Shown in pieces: positions 44,997-56,451 of a stretch of DNA of 64,000 nucleotides. The position numbers were made by a program, and so were the translations under genes. The notes under the pieces are model-generated. The model made no database searches and was not told where the DNA came from. It saw nothing but the letters and a program-made list of their open reading frames with translations. Numbering within the stretch: the stretch's first letter is position 1; each line of letters begins with the position of its first letter. This DNA is from Plumapathes pennacea (lineage: Eukaryota > Cnidaria > Anthozoa > Antipatharia > Myriopathidae), in NCBI GenBank assembly GCA_964036295.1, contig OZ038462.1, positions 6,865,267-6,929,266 on the forward strand, written 5' to 3'.

Positions 44997-45211
44997 GGGG
45001 CCAATTCAATAAAGCATTTACAAGTGTATTTTACAAGTCGGACCATTATTCAAACACCACTAAATGGCGGACTCCACACATCACAGATACAGGTCTCAAC
45101 TGTACAACTGGAACTGATCTGGCCATGGTATTGGATTAAAGTGTGTTTTAATGTTGGGGGAATTGGCCCAACTTGTAAAATACACTTGTAATCTTTTATT
45201 GAATTGGCCCC
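44997..45211. repeat. MITE-like element, GGGGCCAATTCAATAAA family
   Basis: Ends 'ggggccaattcaataaa' and 'ttattgaattggcccc' are inverted, as are 'acaagtgtattttacaagt' and 'acttgtaaaatacacttgt'. Confidence 0.85.
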
Positions 45212-45298
45212 AGGTAAAATAATGTGTTGGAGGCAAAAAGATGTAAATTGGTCAAGCTGATGTGTGCACATGTCCGCACTATGTTGGAGTTCTAATGT

Positions 45299-45479
45299 AA
45301 AGTCACCTCTCTCTAAGCGGACACCTCTCTAAGGCAGACAGCATGCAGATTTGTTCCGTGCCGATTTTCAATATTGTTTCTTTTCAATATTGTGTCTGTA
45401 CTAACTCTCTGTAAAGTGGGACACCTCTCTAAAGCGGACAAGTGACTAGGGTGTTTGCCTTAGCCAGAGTTCACTGTAC
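45299..45479. repeat. CTCTCTAAGCGGACA family element (copy 2)
   Basis: 'cacctctctctaagcggaca' at the left and a decayed 'gccagagttcactgta' at the right, with a second 'cacctctctaaagcggac' inside. Confidence 0.6.
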
Positions 45480-45507
45480 ATGTACAGTAATCAGATTGTA
45501 CACACCA

Positions 45508-45748
45508 GGGCCCGGTTTTTCAAAGCACGATTAGGCTAATCCTGGATTAGGTGTAAACTTTCTTGTCACTTATAAGCCTGAAAATGTGAAGGTTTTGTCC
45601 TGAAACGATTTCCTTGATACGTTTTCAGCTAAAACAAGCTTTTTAATCCATATTTGAACAAAACCCTGCATTTTATCGGCAGAGAGGTCGTCAGAAAGAA
45701 TTTCATTAATCCTGGATTAGCTTAATCGACTTTTGAAAAACCGGGCCC
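45508..45748. repeat. MITE-like element, GGGCCCGGTTTTTCAAAG family (copy 2)
   Basis: Ends 'gggcccggtttttcaaagc' and 'cttttgaaaaaccgggccc' are inverted, with 'ctaatcctggattag' just inside both. Confidence 0.85.
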
Positions 45749-46132
45749 AGAACTACAGTATCTGTACTATCAGCCTTGCTGTATCTTATTTGACACAATC
45801 TTAATCTATGATATGTACAATAATACTGGTATCAGTCATAGCTGGGTACACAAGAAAATAATATGCCTTCTGACTGGGTCCTCTAGAGTACGTACAGCGT
45901 ACAAGTTATATGTCATCTAAAAGGAAGCTTTGTACAAATCCGTGGCCAAACAATAAATTGCAGACACATAAAATAACACATCAGTCAACAGACTGATCAA
46001 TTATGATCTTTCTAGGTAAAAATATTTGCATTGCACCAAAGTATTAAAGTTAGCAGTTTGCTATTGCATGCCCAGACGCGATCACACCCATGACTGATGT
46101 TTCCGTAAAACATTCCTTGTTGGTTTATATAA

Positions 46133-46138
46133 TTTATT
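46133..46138 (-). terminator. Possible poly(A) signal of TMEM138
   Basis: Plus-strand 'tttatt' reads AATAAA about 40 nt past the stop codon. It implies a very short 3' UTR, so a later signal may be used instead. Confidence 0.35.
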
Positions 46139-46174
46139 ATGTAAACCAACTTTAGCCCTTTTTCACCAACTCTG

Positions 46175-49100
46175 TCAGTGGGTTCTCGCAAATTCTTGCC
46201 GCAGCCAATCAGAATCTTTGTAAAATCTGGGATCTCCAAGCCTGAGTGCAGTCCGTTTGTAGAAATAGTAATACAGAACAGCACCTGTGAAATCACAGCA
46301 TGGTAAAGTTTGCAATTAAATTGTGCAACACACATAAACATATTACAACAGTTGTCTTCATGTAACCAGTTCAACAAAGCCCTCTGCTTTGTTTAATTTT
46401 AGAATTGATTTATGTTACTCTGTTATTTTAAGTATTTAGGCGTGTCAGTTAATTTGGTGTTATTGATTAATCAGGAAATGACCTCAAATGAGTTCATGCC
46501 CCATGTTATTAGGTTTCTGCCCAACCTTTGCTTAGTCATGCCCTGATGTGTGGGTTTATGACTCAGCTATTAGTTTTTAGAGCCTTATTTGGTCTTTTTC
46601 TGTTTACTTATTTCCTGTTTTAGCATATAAATTTAGACTCTTTTCATTCTACACGTTGAGTTTCGAGTTAGTTTGAACTCCCCAGAGGATTACTGTCATC
46701 TCCTTTGGTATATCCAGCTGTTTGCGTGAGAGATATCAGTTCTCATTCTTGTAGACTTACTGTTTTGGCTTTGTTTTGTTTTGTTTAAAACCTTTTTTCC
46801 TTTTCTTTTTTTGTATCGAGTGTTTTATTAAATTCCTAATTTGGACTGGATTATTTTGCCATTGTTTCCATAACGACACGAACCTCGACCCGGTCACATT
46901 CATAATCCCTTGCAATACATATACTGTAAAGATTGGTATAGAGTATGTAACCTTATTCATCCATTGGTACACCCAGCAGGGGGAGAGGTACAAGGAAAAG
47001 TTGTCATACACATGTCCTGTAATATTCTGTCAGCTCCACCTCATTCCCAGGCTCTTTCCTCTCCCAGCTTGCACCCCTGGAAGAGGAAAGAGCCTGGGAA
47101 CAAGTTGCTGTCAGCTCTGAAGGCTGTTATCAATACAGTGGAAGCAGACCCTGCATCACTTTAAACTCTTTCAGTGCTTTGTTTTAAGGGTACTTTTAAG
47201 TTTTAAAAAGCTCAAGCACTTAGCTACATGGAAAAAAGAGTCCCCTCTTGCTTGAAAGGATGTGCACTAACTGCTCCACCCACACCTGCTCCAACCAACA
47301 AGTGAGTAAATTTTAGGCATTTGCATTAATTTGTGATCAAAAGGTCAGAGAATGGATGTCCTGATATTAACTTCTACAGAATCTTTCTAAATGTTTATAA
47401 TTGCCAACTTGTCACATCATTCATCTAAGTCTGAGTAGATTTTCTATTTGAACCAGTAGGGTTTTCGGTTGTTTGTACCAATGCACAACACTGTTTCTTA
47501 CCAACTCTTTGGAATACAAATAGGGCTTGGTAGAGTTCATTCCAAATGAACAGCTGAGGATTCCCCCATTTCTTGGTCTGTCAGGGAAGGAAAGAAAACA
47601 CTATCTGACTTTAAATATTCTGACAGTTAGGGCTAAAAAGTTAATCTATTTCTAGTTCCTTTAGCTGTATGATCTCTTGATGAAAAACACTGAAGACAGG
47701 AAATGCTGTATATAGTATAATGAATTGACAAAATGTATTGAGCTTATAGTCCTTTAACCTCATCCTTTTCATAATAAAACCTCCCAAATATTCAAAAAGA
47801 AAATCTATGAGAGATCATAATGAGAATATTGATAGTATCACCAACAATGCAGTCATGCTATCAATGGCAAGTAATATTCATACTGTGTAATATCTATGGT
47901 GGTAGATGTTCAGTAAAGGGAAAATTGAAGCTGGACACTTTCAGGAGTGAATAGCTAGGTTTTTGAAAATTTATTGACAAATTAATTATTAAAAGTTACA
48001 GGGAGATTTGCTATCAGCTGTCATATACACAAGGAGGCTCTGTTCACATGATGGAGTACCATTTGCCATGGAGTACCAGGATAATGAATGTGGGAATCTA
48101 CCCATTTTATATTATTCCCTGTATAGCAGCTGTATTTGGATGACTGTCTAGAGTAGTACCAAAATGTGACATCATCATTTTGCAAACTTTTCTATTCGAA
48201 CCTCTAACCCACGCCATGTGACATACACAGCTGTTGCAAGAGCGTGTGCAAAATTTCAAATCGCTAGCCCCACTGAAAGCAAAGATATACAGAAGGTTAA
48301 AGTTCTAGATAGTCCCATACTAAACTCTCTTATTTAGCATCAATTCTAAATCAAAGGAACCGACACCAAATTATAAGAGGGTTTAGTATGAAGCAAATTT
48401 GAACTTCAAAAGCCCATATCTCAGCTGTTCATTACATAGGCCATCTTAAGATTTGGACAAAATTCTTTTTTTTTTTTTTTGCAGATTTTTTTTTGTTACA
48501 TCATCACTAAATGGTACTCTATTGGTAATTGCATTTGCTTCACTCTTTAGAAAATTGGTCCAAACAAGTATATATGGCAGCATTCTCAGCCAATCAGGAA
48601 CAAAAGCAAACCCTGTTTGCGATCTTCACACACTTGCCAGTTCATGATGATAGTATTTCTTTACAAACCTTGGTTTCTGATTGGTTGAAAGATGTGTTTC
48701 TTTGATACACATGTTCTCCATGGTTGGTTATACAAAAGTCACCAAAAAACCTATTAGAGCCGTTTTCGGATGACTGTCGAAAACCAAAACCAAAGTAATC
48801 ACACAGACCAATCACAGAGACTGAGAGAAAACAGTTCAGCCAATTGGAAGCCAAAGTAATTCGCGTTTGGTCTTGCGTTTGGTTTTACTTTCCAATCAGC
48901 AGTGCGAGTACACGCCATCGCTTGCGTGAGAAGTGTTTGGTTTTGGTTTTGGTTTTGGTTTTGCTCCTGATTGGCTGAGCATGCCGACAAACTCGTGTGG
49001 ACCAATCTGAAAGCGAAGCAAACGCAAAACCAAAGCAATCACACAATTACTTTCGACAGTCATCTGAAAACCGCTCTAAAAGAACTATTAACGAAATACT

Positions 49101-50056
49101 CACCATTGTCCAAACATGAAGGCCAACTGACAGGGCCAGGTAAAGGACAGATATAATGATTGTTGTTTTAAACTTTCGTATTAACAATGATACCAGCCCT
49201 GCTTGGAAAATGTATGTATTGAAAAATACAAGAAACACCACGATGATAGCAAAGATGATGCATACATCTTGAATTCTGTGACAATAAAAAGCAAAATCAA
49301 GAATATCAGAACCTACATACTCGCAAGATGCTAAATTTTATTGCTAAAATTATTGAGTTTTGGCAAGAAATTCTTAATAGTAAATTTTTAGATTTTTACA
49401 CATTTATTCCGCACGTCGTTAATTGTACGTGGAACAGACACTATATAACTTGAAGATACCTGGTTCACGTAAAGTCTCAGGTAATATTACAACAGCTACA
49501 TTTTCTGTATAATTATTGTGCTTAATTAAGTCTGCGTCATCCCGTTTTAAAATTAAGTTGTGAACCTCAAAAACACAATCTTAGGCGAGGCAACGGGATT
49601 AAGAAACATGATACTGTAGTTAAAGTAGTAGTTTCATAACATCACAGCTTGAAACATACGTATAGGCCTTTGGGTTTATGTAACAGCGCACGTTTATAGT
49701 GTTGTCATGTAAACTGGCGCCGTATCTCGATCAGACAAGTAAGCAAAAATATAAGAATCCGGGGAGATCGACGAAGTACTGCAGTTCTTACAAAATCAGT
49801 ATACCATACTCAAACGGCGCTTCAGGGTCAACCATGAACAGAGCGACAGTTGACACAACAACATCCGATCCGAAATACCTGTTAATAAACTGTACCCACC
49901 CAATGAAAGGAAATGTCTGCAGATTACTTACATATACTGCACAAGCAAGACCACGTCTGCCGTCCGAAAGAGCTCTCCGAACGAGTTAATGAAGATATCG
50001 ACAAGAAGGAGCAAGAGTTGTAGATAAACTACCAGTCGATACCGTGACACTCTCAT
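46175..50056 (-). CDS. TMEM138: TMEM138, ciliary transmembrane protein
   Basis: Four-helix membrane protein of the ciliary transition zone; the human gene is mutated in Joubert syndrome. Minus-strand exons are 50056-49932, 49275-49104, 47577-47502 and 46284-46175, 483 nt and 160 residues, against 162 in human. The frame is intact across all junctions. Recognisable stretches are '[16 protein letters not shown]' (helix 1 side), '[15 protein letters not shown]', 'ALSVGLHVW' and the C-terminal '[18 protein letters not shown]' ending in EFARTH. The start is the first ATG of the exon in the family frame. The intron between exons 2 and 3 contains a full MITE-like element. Divergently transcribed from the unrecognised gene at 52081. 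Nothing is broken. Confidence 0.96.
47045..47105. repeat. Short hairpin in TMEM138 intron
   Basis: 'cccaggctctttcctctccc' is mirrored by 'agaggaaagagcctggg', with a loop of about 20 bp. Similar 'agcctgggaacgacg' wording occurs near 26425. Confidence 0.6.
48757..49076 (+). repeat. MITE-like element, TCGGATGACTGTCGAAA family (copy 3, intact)
   Basis: Ends 'gagccgttttcggatgactg' and 'cagtcatctgaaaaccgctc', each flanked by TA. The interior nearly matches 7832-8139, suggesting recent activity. It lies 27 bp downstream (in transcript sense) of TMEM138 exon 2. Confidence 0.85.
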
Positions 50057-50514
50057 CCTTTGTCAACCATTTTGATGAACGATCACAAGAAGCCGCTGAC
50101 ACAAGGGGCCGTTGTTCAGCAGGGGAACCTGGGCACTACTCAGACAGTTTGACAGCCTCGTCCCCAGGGTGTCTCACGCGTTAGTCCTGGCCATGAGAAT
50201 GGACAGACGAAATGACAAGAGGACAGACAGACACTAAATGCCTCAGGATCAGAAGAAGTTTATTTCAGAACTTAAGCTTCGCGATGCAGATTTTTTTATC
50301 GAACTTGTAATTTTTTTGCCAAATCATTACGTGCGCCCTAATTTTGTGATAAGGTCTATGACGTCATGACTGATTAGCAAAGTCTTGAGACCAAAGTATG
50401 TCTGCCCAAACAACGCAGGCGGTGAAGATTTCTCCCACTTTTCTGTCGACCGACCTGCTGACTCCACAAGTGCCGAGACGGATCACATTTCCGTCAATAG
50501 GGTAAGGCCAACGG

Positions 50515-50755
50515 CGGCCTCCGTTTTCGAATCCGTCCACACTAACGCATCGTTTTCGAAAGCCTCCGCTTTGCCACTTACAGCACCTGCCCGTTTTCGA
50601 ATTAAGTCACCCGTCCACATTGATCCCTCTCCACTTTGGGAACCTTATATTTGAAAGTATCCGTTTCATTCAAGGAAAATGATATCGTTTTTCCATCGTT
50701 TTAGTGTGGACGGAAGGCGAAAACGCACCGTTTTCGATGCGTTTTCAAACGAAGG
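50515..50755. repeat. 'ccgttttcga' inverted-repeat element
   Basis: 'cgtccacactaacgcatcgt' at the left is mirrored by 'tcgttttagtgtggacgga' at the right, with 'cgttttcgaa' repeated throughout. Confidence 0.65.
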
Positions 50756-51564
50756 CGCACTATACTTTGAAGTACATCTAATTTGATGCACGCCGATTCA
50801 ATCCTGAAACGTTTTTTCTTCAATCATTTCACTCGACACTGTAACAGATCATTGTGTTCGACGAAAGTAGTGATTGGTCCAATTCAGTTTGTTGTGTTAC
50901 TGGCTAGAGAGAGTTGATACGGGGTACAATTAGTTAATTAGCCAGCCCCAAGACTGAATGGAAGGAAAGAAACGACTGTAATTTAAATTACAGATAAACT
51001 AGCGTATTCAAGTTTCGTAACTCTCACACCACCACCAAACGACAACGCAACAACAACAAACAGCAACTCAATCAATTAGCAAATAAAGGCGCTACTACAG
51101 CACAATTCAATCGGCTTTTTAAAACTGTATCTATCCGTTGTACATAGATACTTCGAGCCTGCACACCGCGCACGAATTTGGGGGACAGGTGGTACCAAAT
51201 ATGGAGGCGTTGGTAAACTGCCGTTTCTAGGTCACGTGTCTAATGACAGGAACATCATCATCAGTCGCAGTCACAGACATTACTCATGTGGCGTGCACGA
51301 CATGTAAGTGAGGCTGCAATTTAATTCACTTTCCCAGTTTTTATTTGTTAGAAAGACTGATATTGCCTTTTATTCTATAGATACGAGTGTTTTACTGGAA
51401 AATATACCGTGCTTAAAATCCATACGAAACTACATCCGAGACCCGAGTGGCGTATTTTCCATACCCTCACTTATTGAGGATATCGTTGGCATCATTTCCA
51501 GCTTTTGCACTGTTGTTTGTGCAATTTCTCGTAAAACACTCGTGTCTAATATAATAAAAAGAAA

Positions 51565-51715
51565 ATTACACGGCGGCTTGAAGATATGGATTTTATTTTC
51601 TCGTGGTAAAAACAATATTTTACTCACTCGCGAAACGCTCGTTCGTAAAATATTGTTTTTACCACTCGAAAATAAAATTCATATCTTCGCGCCGCCGTGT
51701 AATATCCTCTATATG
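51565..51715. repeat. Hairpin element 'attacacggcggc...gccgccgtgtaat'
   Basis: Outer arms 'attacacggcggcttgaaga' and 'gccgccgtgtaat' and inner arms 'ggtaaaaacaatattttac' / 'gtaaaatattgtttttacc' are near perfect. A flanking copy of 'acgagtgttttactgg' / 'cgtaaaacactcgtgt' starts at about 51380. Confidence 0.8.
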
Positions 51716-52080
51716 TCACCGCAGTAAAGCCCCACCTCAGCCTTATGATGTGACGTCACTAACTCTGAGTGCCTGCCGTATGAATGACCAAATGTAAGTA
51801 CCAAATCGAAAGACATGCCGGGTGCGTCTTTTCCGACTAACTTACTAACTTTAAGTTTGCAGTACACGTACTGTATACGGGTGATCTCATTGAGATCAGA
51901 AGAGCGAGAGCTGAAAGCATTTCCGCAGCTGCAAGTATCACAGTATAAACTAAATTATTACAATGGAAACTAGTACCGACTTGGGTTTTGACTGCGTGGG
52001 CGTCGAGAAAAATGTATGATGACTCGACCAGGGATCGATTGACGATTCGAGAGTTTGGGACAAATCAGACCTGCGGGCTA

Positions 52081-52787
52081 ATGCTCGAAACGTGAGATCA
52101 TTCAGCTTTTGTACTATAACGTTGCTCTGCTTTAGTTTGCTGGCGCTATTAGCATCATCAGCACCATGTGATTGGTGTACTGATGTTTCTTATCAGACGT
52201 TTATTTTATTTTCTTGTTCAGATTGCCAGCTCCATTGGTTGCAGTTGGGTCGCAGCAAATCGAGTAAGTATTTCAGACCATGATCCTTTGCGCACTCCGA
52301 TTGACTTCAAACACTCAACATTTCGAGAGCTAAGACCAAGAACGAATTGGCCCGCAGATCATATCGTATTTTTTTCTTTTTTTCTGACAGGGAAAAGAAA
52401 CAAGAGGAACCCTGGCCAGAGCACGTACGTCACCTGTACACGTCACACATGTGTAGGTTTGAAGTGTTCCCCAGATTTGATCCGTACCGCACAGTGTTTG
52501 ACGGTGAGTGAGTGAATCCAGTCCACACTTCGACGTAGTTTATGCAATTAATTGCAGACATTCTATTAATCCGACGCCCGACTTTACTTTCCAGTGCCAG
52601 CATCACGCAAAATCAGACAGGTGACTATTTGAAGTTTTCCTGCATTCACATCAAAGCCGATTATCTCCGGCTGTTTCTGTGTGTGTGTGTGTCTGTCTGT
52701 CTGCTTCTCTTTCTCGTTGTCTTTGTCCATTTTGTCTGTCCATCTTTGTGTAGCAGTGTCTTATCTTTATTTGTCAGCGTCGCCTTC

Positions 52788-52835
<48 letters not shown>

Positions 52836-53632
52836 TTGACAATTCGTCTGTCTGTAGTTGGGAGGGTTGCATAATGTTTGTAAATATATTTGTATTACAG
52901 ACTTTGACTCCAAGAACAACGAAGGCCCTGGAGGACTTGGCACAATCGACGTATCGTTCAACCCTTTACCAGACTTCCTTCACAGACTGGAGTGGCCGGG
53001 AGGAACACGGCACGAGCGCACAAGTGCATGCTGAACCAGACCTGCTGAGAGAACAGGAGTCTCAGAACGAGCAAGAGAAGCAGAAAGAAGATGCCCAGAT
53101 TGTGGTGCCCAGGCTTGACTGCGCGTCTGAAGAACCGACTACGGACAAAGAAGATATCCCTATAAAAGAAGACGTTCAATTAAATGAAGATCCATGTGTT
53201 GATGACGAGGTATTATGTCCTGGAACGGTGGTAGAAACAGAAAACCTTCCTGAGGTGGAGAGCACCCTTAAGGCCCCAGAGGATCTTGGGAGACACTTAG
53301 AAGCAGGTCTCATCAGGCCCTCCCGGTTCAGTAGCCTGGGGAAGAGTTCCCCGTCCCCACCGAAACCGGGCCTGCTTTTGAAAGAGGAGCCGTGTGAAGC
53401 AGTACTAGAGTCTTCATTCGCCATGTCTTTAAATTTACCCCCTCTGTCGACCGGCGACGATTCGTCAACGCTGTTTCTTCCAAGACCAAGAAACAACGTT
53501 ATGGATCCGATCGCAGTGACGCTGCCCAGCATTGAGAGAGTAACAGCGGGCGCACGCAACGGACTTCACAGGAAAGTGCGCCGCCCGTCCATCCATGGGA
53601 TGAGGTTTAAGAGCGAGGCTCATAAAAAGTAA
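52081..53632 (+). CDS. Unrecognised protein with conserved N-terminal part (307 aa), possibly ciliary
   Basis: Five exons, 52081-52091, 52222-52263, 52391-52503, 52595-52620 (26 nt) and 52901-53632, join in frame to 924 nt. The family was not recognised. Residues about 20-105 look like a folded or conserved part: 'PWPEHVRHLYTSHMCRF', 'VFPRFDPYRTVFD' and 'STLYQTSFTDW'. Residues about 110-210 are acidic and Glu-rich, and 210-307 are Pro/Ser-rich with a basic end (RRPSIHGMRFKSEAHKK). There are no membrane segments. A 'YQTSF'-like motif near aromatic-Asp-Pro stretches occurs in several axonemal microtubule proteins, and the divergent neighbour TMEM138 is ciliary; both are weak hints only. The 11-nt first coding exon (ATG CTC GAA AC) fits the phase but is the least certain part. 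Exons 3 to 5 are solid. Confidence 0.72.
52793..52832 (+). repeat. (GT)n microsatellite in intron
   Basis: About 20 GT units, 68 bp before the last exon of the unrecognised gene. Confidence 0.9.
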
Positions 53633-56451
53633 GTCAGAAGGCAAAGAATTACAGAGAGACAAATAGGAAACTCACAGACAAACGACGAGGCAACTAGAGG
53701 ACAGACAGTGTGACAGTCGGCAGAAACAAAGAGACGGACGGACAAGGCAGTCAGACATAAGAAGGCAAAGCAAAACAGAAAGAGAGAAACGTAGACAGAC
53801 ACATATAGACAAAGACAAAAGACATACAAGAAACGAAACAAAACGGTGAGACACTGAGGCAAGATCCGGGGGGGACAATTAGTCTGTTTGGACCATTTCC
53901 AGAAGCACCAAAGGAAATACACGGTTCACTTGATGACAGTCTCCGAAAACAACTCTAAGGAGTGTAGATAGTTCCTGCCAAGAGTGATCAACTTTAATTT
54001 TCTCCTTCTCAGTGTTCTCACCAGAGATATATTATACAGTAAGGAGAACGTAGCTTTTGGTATCTTGCTCGGATGCACGAAAGCTGATAGGACTCACCAC
54101 ATCACTTATACAGTTTCCTCTTAAATTGTTGGGACAATCTGTATAATGAACTTGGGAGTGAAATGGGTAAATGCTAGTTTTGTTTTAATTATCAGATATC
54201 ACCAGATTTACCCAGATCTTGTACCAGATCTCCGACAGTCTACAACTTTGGGGAAACGACATTTCTTCTCGGGATTTCACGCATGCATTTTGAGGTGAAT
54301 CTGCTGGAACATTAGATATTTGTTCGTGCGAGCAGCCGAGTGATCGACTGATGATGTGATTCAGCAAGTTTATAAGGACAGTGATAAAGCCATGCATGTC
54401 CGGCATGCATAGCGCTCCCACGCATCTTTTTATCGGCCTTTGCGTAGGCAATTATTTGTAAGCCGTGAGCGTGTTGTAAAACACTCTGAGACAGCTTGCC
54501 AACCAAAGCATGTAATTTTACGGGTTAATCCGAGAGTGTATGTAAGAATTAATGTTCTAACTCAGTTCAATTCAATCGTTTGCCGCTCTTTGTGAAGCCG
54601 CCACAGTGACAGAAAGAAAAATTTTCAAAGTTGAGTGGACGCAGGTATACGGCTCGCAAATTAAAAACAGGTCACTGCGAACCCCCCCAAAAATGTCTCT
54701 TGCTCCCAGTGATAAAGCACAGGCGCCCTTCAGACAACAGCTGAACACTGTGTAAACTTTGCCTATAACATAAAAGTCACGGAAAGTTTGCTTTGCGGCT
54801 TTGTTGTCTGCCAAAAATAGCCGTTCAAAAGAACGCTTGTCACGCCAAGAACGTCAGCAATGTCATTCGGAATCATTTCGTGACGCACGGTTTCAGTTGT
54901 TGTGAAGCGAACAACAGACTGGTCAGCGGGTGGTGTAAACAATATTACGCTGACTGGAGATGACGCACACTGAAAAACTTCAGAACAATTTTAAACTTTT
55001 TTTGTCGTTCTAATTCAATATTGAACCCAAAGAGGTTTAAGACTTATTGTTGCGGCTGACGTCACTGTCACACGCGCGTCAACAAGAGTCTTGTAAACAA
55101 TTTGATATTTTAGACAAAGATTGTGATGATGGTGGTCGAAATTCAAACTGGAGATGATGAAATCATTAACAAACTAATAAAACCGGCGTGAACGAGATTT
55201 ATAGTCAAGGGCACAATGGTTGACGCGCGGGTGGTGTTGGTGTATGAAGGCGGCCTTGTTTGGGGTTTTTGTTTTCTCTTTGTTCTGAAGGAGAGCTTGG
55301 ACAGCGTAGTGCGCACAGGCAGTTAGCACAGCTGGCATATCTGCGCTTTGCAGTTTAATTTGCTAATGAAGATGTATCCTGTAGTCCACATGACCGCGCG
55401 TTTTGAGCTGACAGGAAGGCATTAGAGAACGCGGACAAGAGTCGATGTGCACAACACAGATCTAACAGCTTTTGCTCGTTTGCTATAACTAGTCACCTCT
55501 ATTCGCTTCTATCACACAACACGAGGAAAACCCGTCGTCATGGTACCCTGGTGCGCTCGTAAGCGTTTAAGGGTGCTCGGCGCAAGAAGTCACTATCGAC
55601 CCAGTATTTCTTGCTTCTTTTTCCCCCCGATATTTTTGGTCGTGGTTTTGCTTATTACTACGATCGAATATCTGGAAATGTCCATGCACTGACTATCCAT
55701 CATTATTTCAGTCGGCCTTACATGTCGGAGCCAGTCGCGTGTGATTGTAGCAGTCTGTCAAAGTTTCGCTTGTGAGTTAAAAGAGAGCACTTGGCGTCAA
55801 GTCAATACAAAGTGGACCAAGAAAATAAATAAATAAATATAAATAAAAAGGGAACGATAAAGCGATGAAAGAAATAAAAAAGAGATGTCAGAAGCAATGC
55901 GAATCGTCGCGCGCATTTATTAGTCGGAGACTTTAATTTCTAAGCGGTTCTCTGTAAATCGCGATGAGGTTAATTTTGTGGGACAACTATCCTTTTCTAC
56001 AGAAGCTTGCAATCTAAACTCCAGAGGACACAAGGGATTATAAATGGGTTTCTGTCACGGTGTGATACAAGCGTCTTCGGGGTTTCTATGGTTTTTTTTT
56101 CTCCCACAATCGCTTGGTTACTCTGTCTTCTTTCGAGCAATGTATTTGTCTTCCAGCACTGAAGCAGCCGATTGCTAAATGATTTAATATTTACCTCGCT
56201 CGGAGCCAATCAAATTGCTCTCGCCCCCAATCATGGAAAGTGCATACCAGTCACTTCAAGGAATCACCTGTACAACCGATTCAAATGAGCTGACCATATT
56301 TGGCGGAGATACAATAGACTATTGTTCAACCGCGACTTGCGATTGGCTGGCGCGTGTAATTATTTAGCGATAAGAGTTCGTGCAAGTGAACAAAGCCGCG
56401 TGAAGGGAAGTTGAAGTCGGTGGTCTTCGTCTTTTTCGTTTGCCATTTATC
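53633..56451. promoter_or_regulatory. Upstream region of the CREB3L-type gene
   Basis: 2.8 kb with no coding exon found. A perfect TGACGTCA is at 55057-55064, about 1.4 kb before the CREB3L start. Diverged 'agagtgatcaactt...ttctcctt' repeat units lie near 53970-54160. The antisense small frames show nothing. Confidence 0.4.

Larger units (their letters stand above)
39299..46174. other. Gene-poor repeat block
   Basis: No supported coding gene in 6.9 kb. It is largely short inverted-repeat elements: 39650-39762, 40113-40731, 41023-41377, 42475-42588, 43521-43690, 44997-45211, 45299-45479 and 45508-45748. Small open frames in it (for example near 42617-42883) lack motifs and splice context. Confidence 0.6.
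50057..52080. promoter_or_regulatory. Divergent region between TMEM138 and the unrecognised gene
   Basis: Two kilobases with no coding exon seen. TGACGTCA lies at 51751-51758, about 330 bp before the plus-strand gene's start. Most of the rest is repeat elements (50515-50755, 51565-51715). No RFX X-box was found by eye. Confidence 0.4.

Noticed and set aside
51951-52014. Alternative first exon for the gene at 52081 (ATG near 51963 with donor gtatga)
   Set aside because: It would end in phase 0, but the next supported exon needs phase 2; reading on hits a stop codon.
52542-52874. 110-codon frame across the GT microsatellite
   Set aside because: Intron sequence between two supported exons; the hydrophobic wording comes from the GT/TCT repeats.
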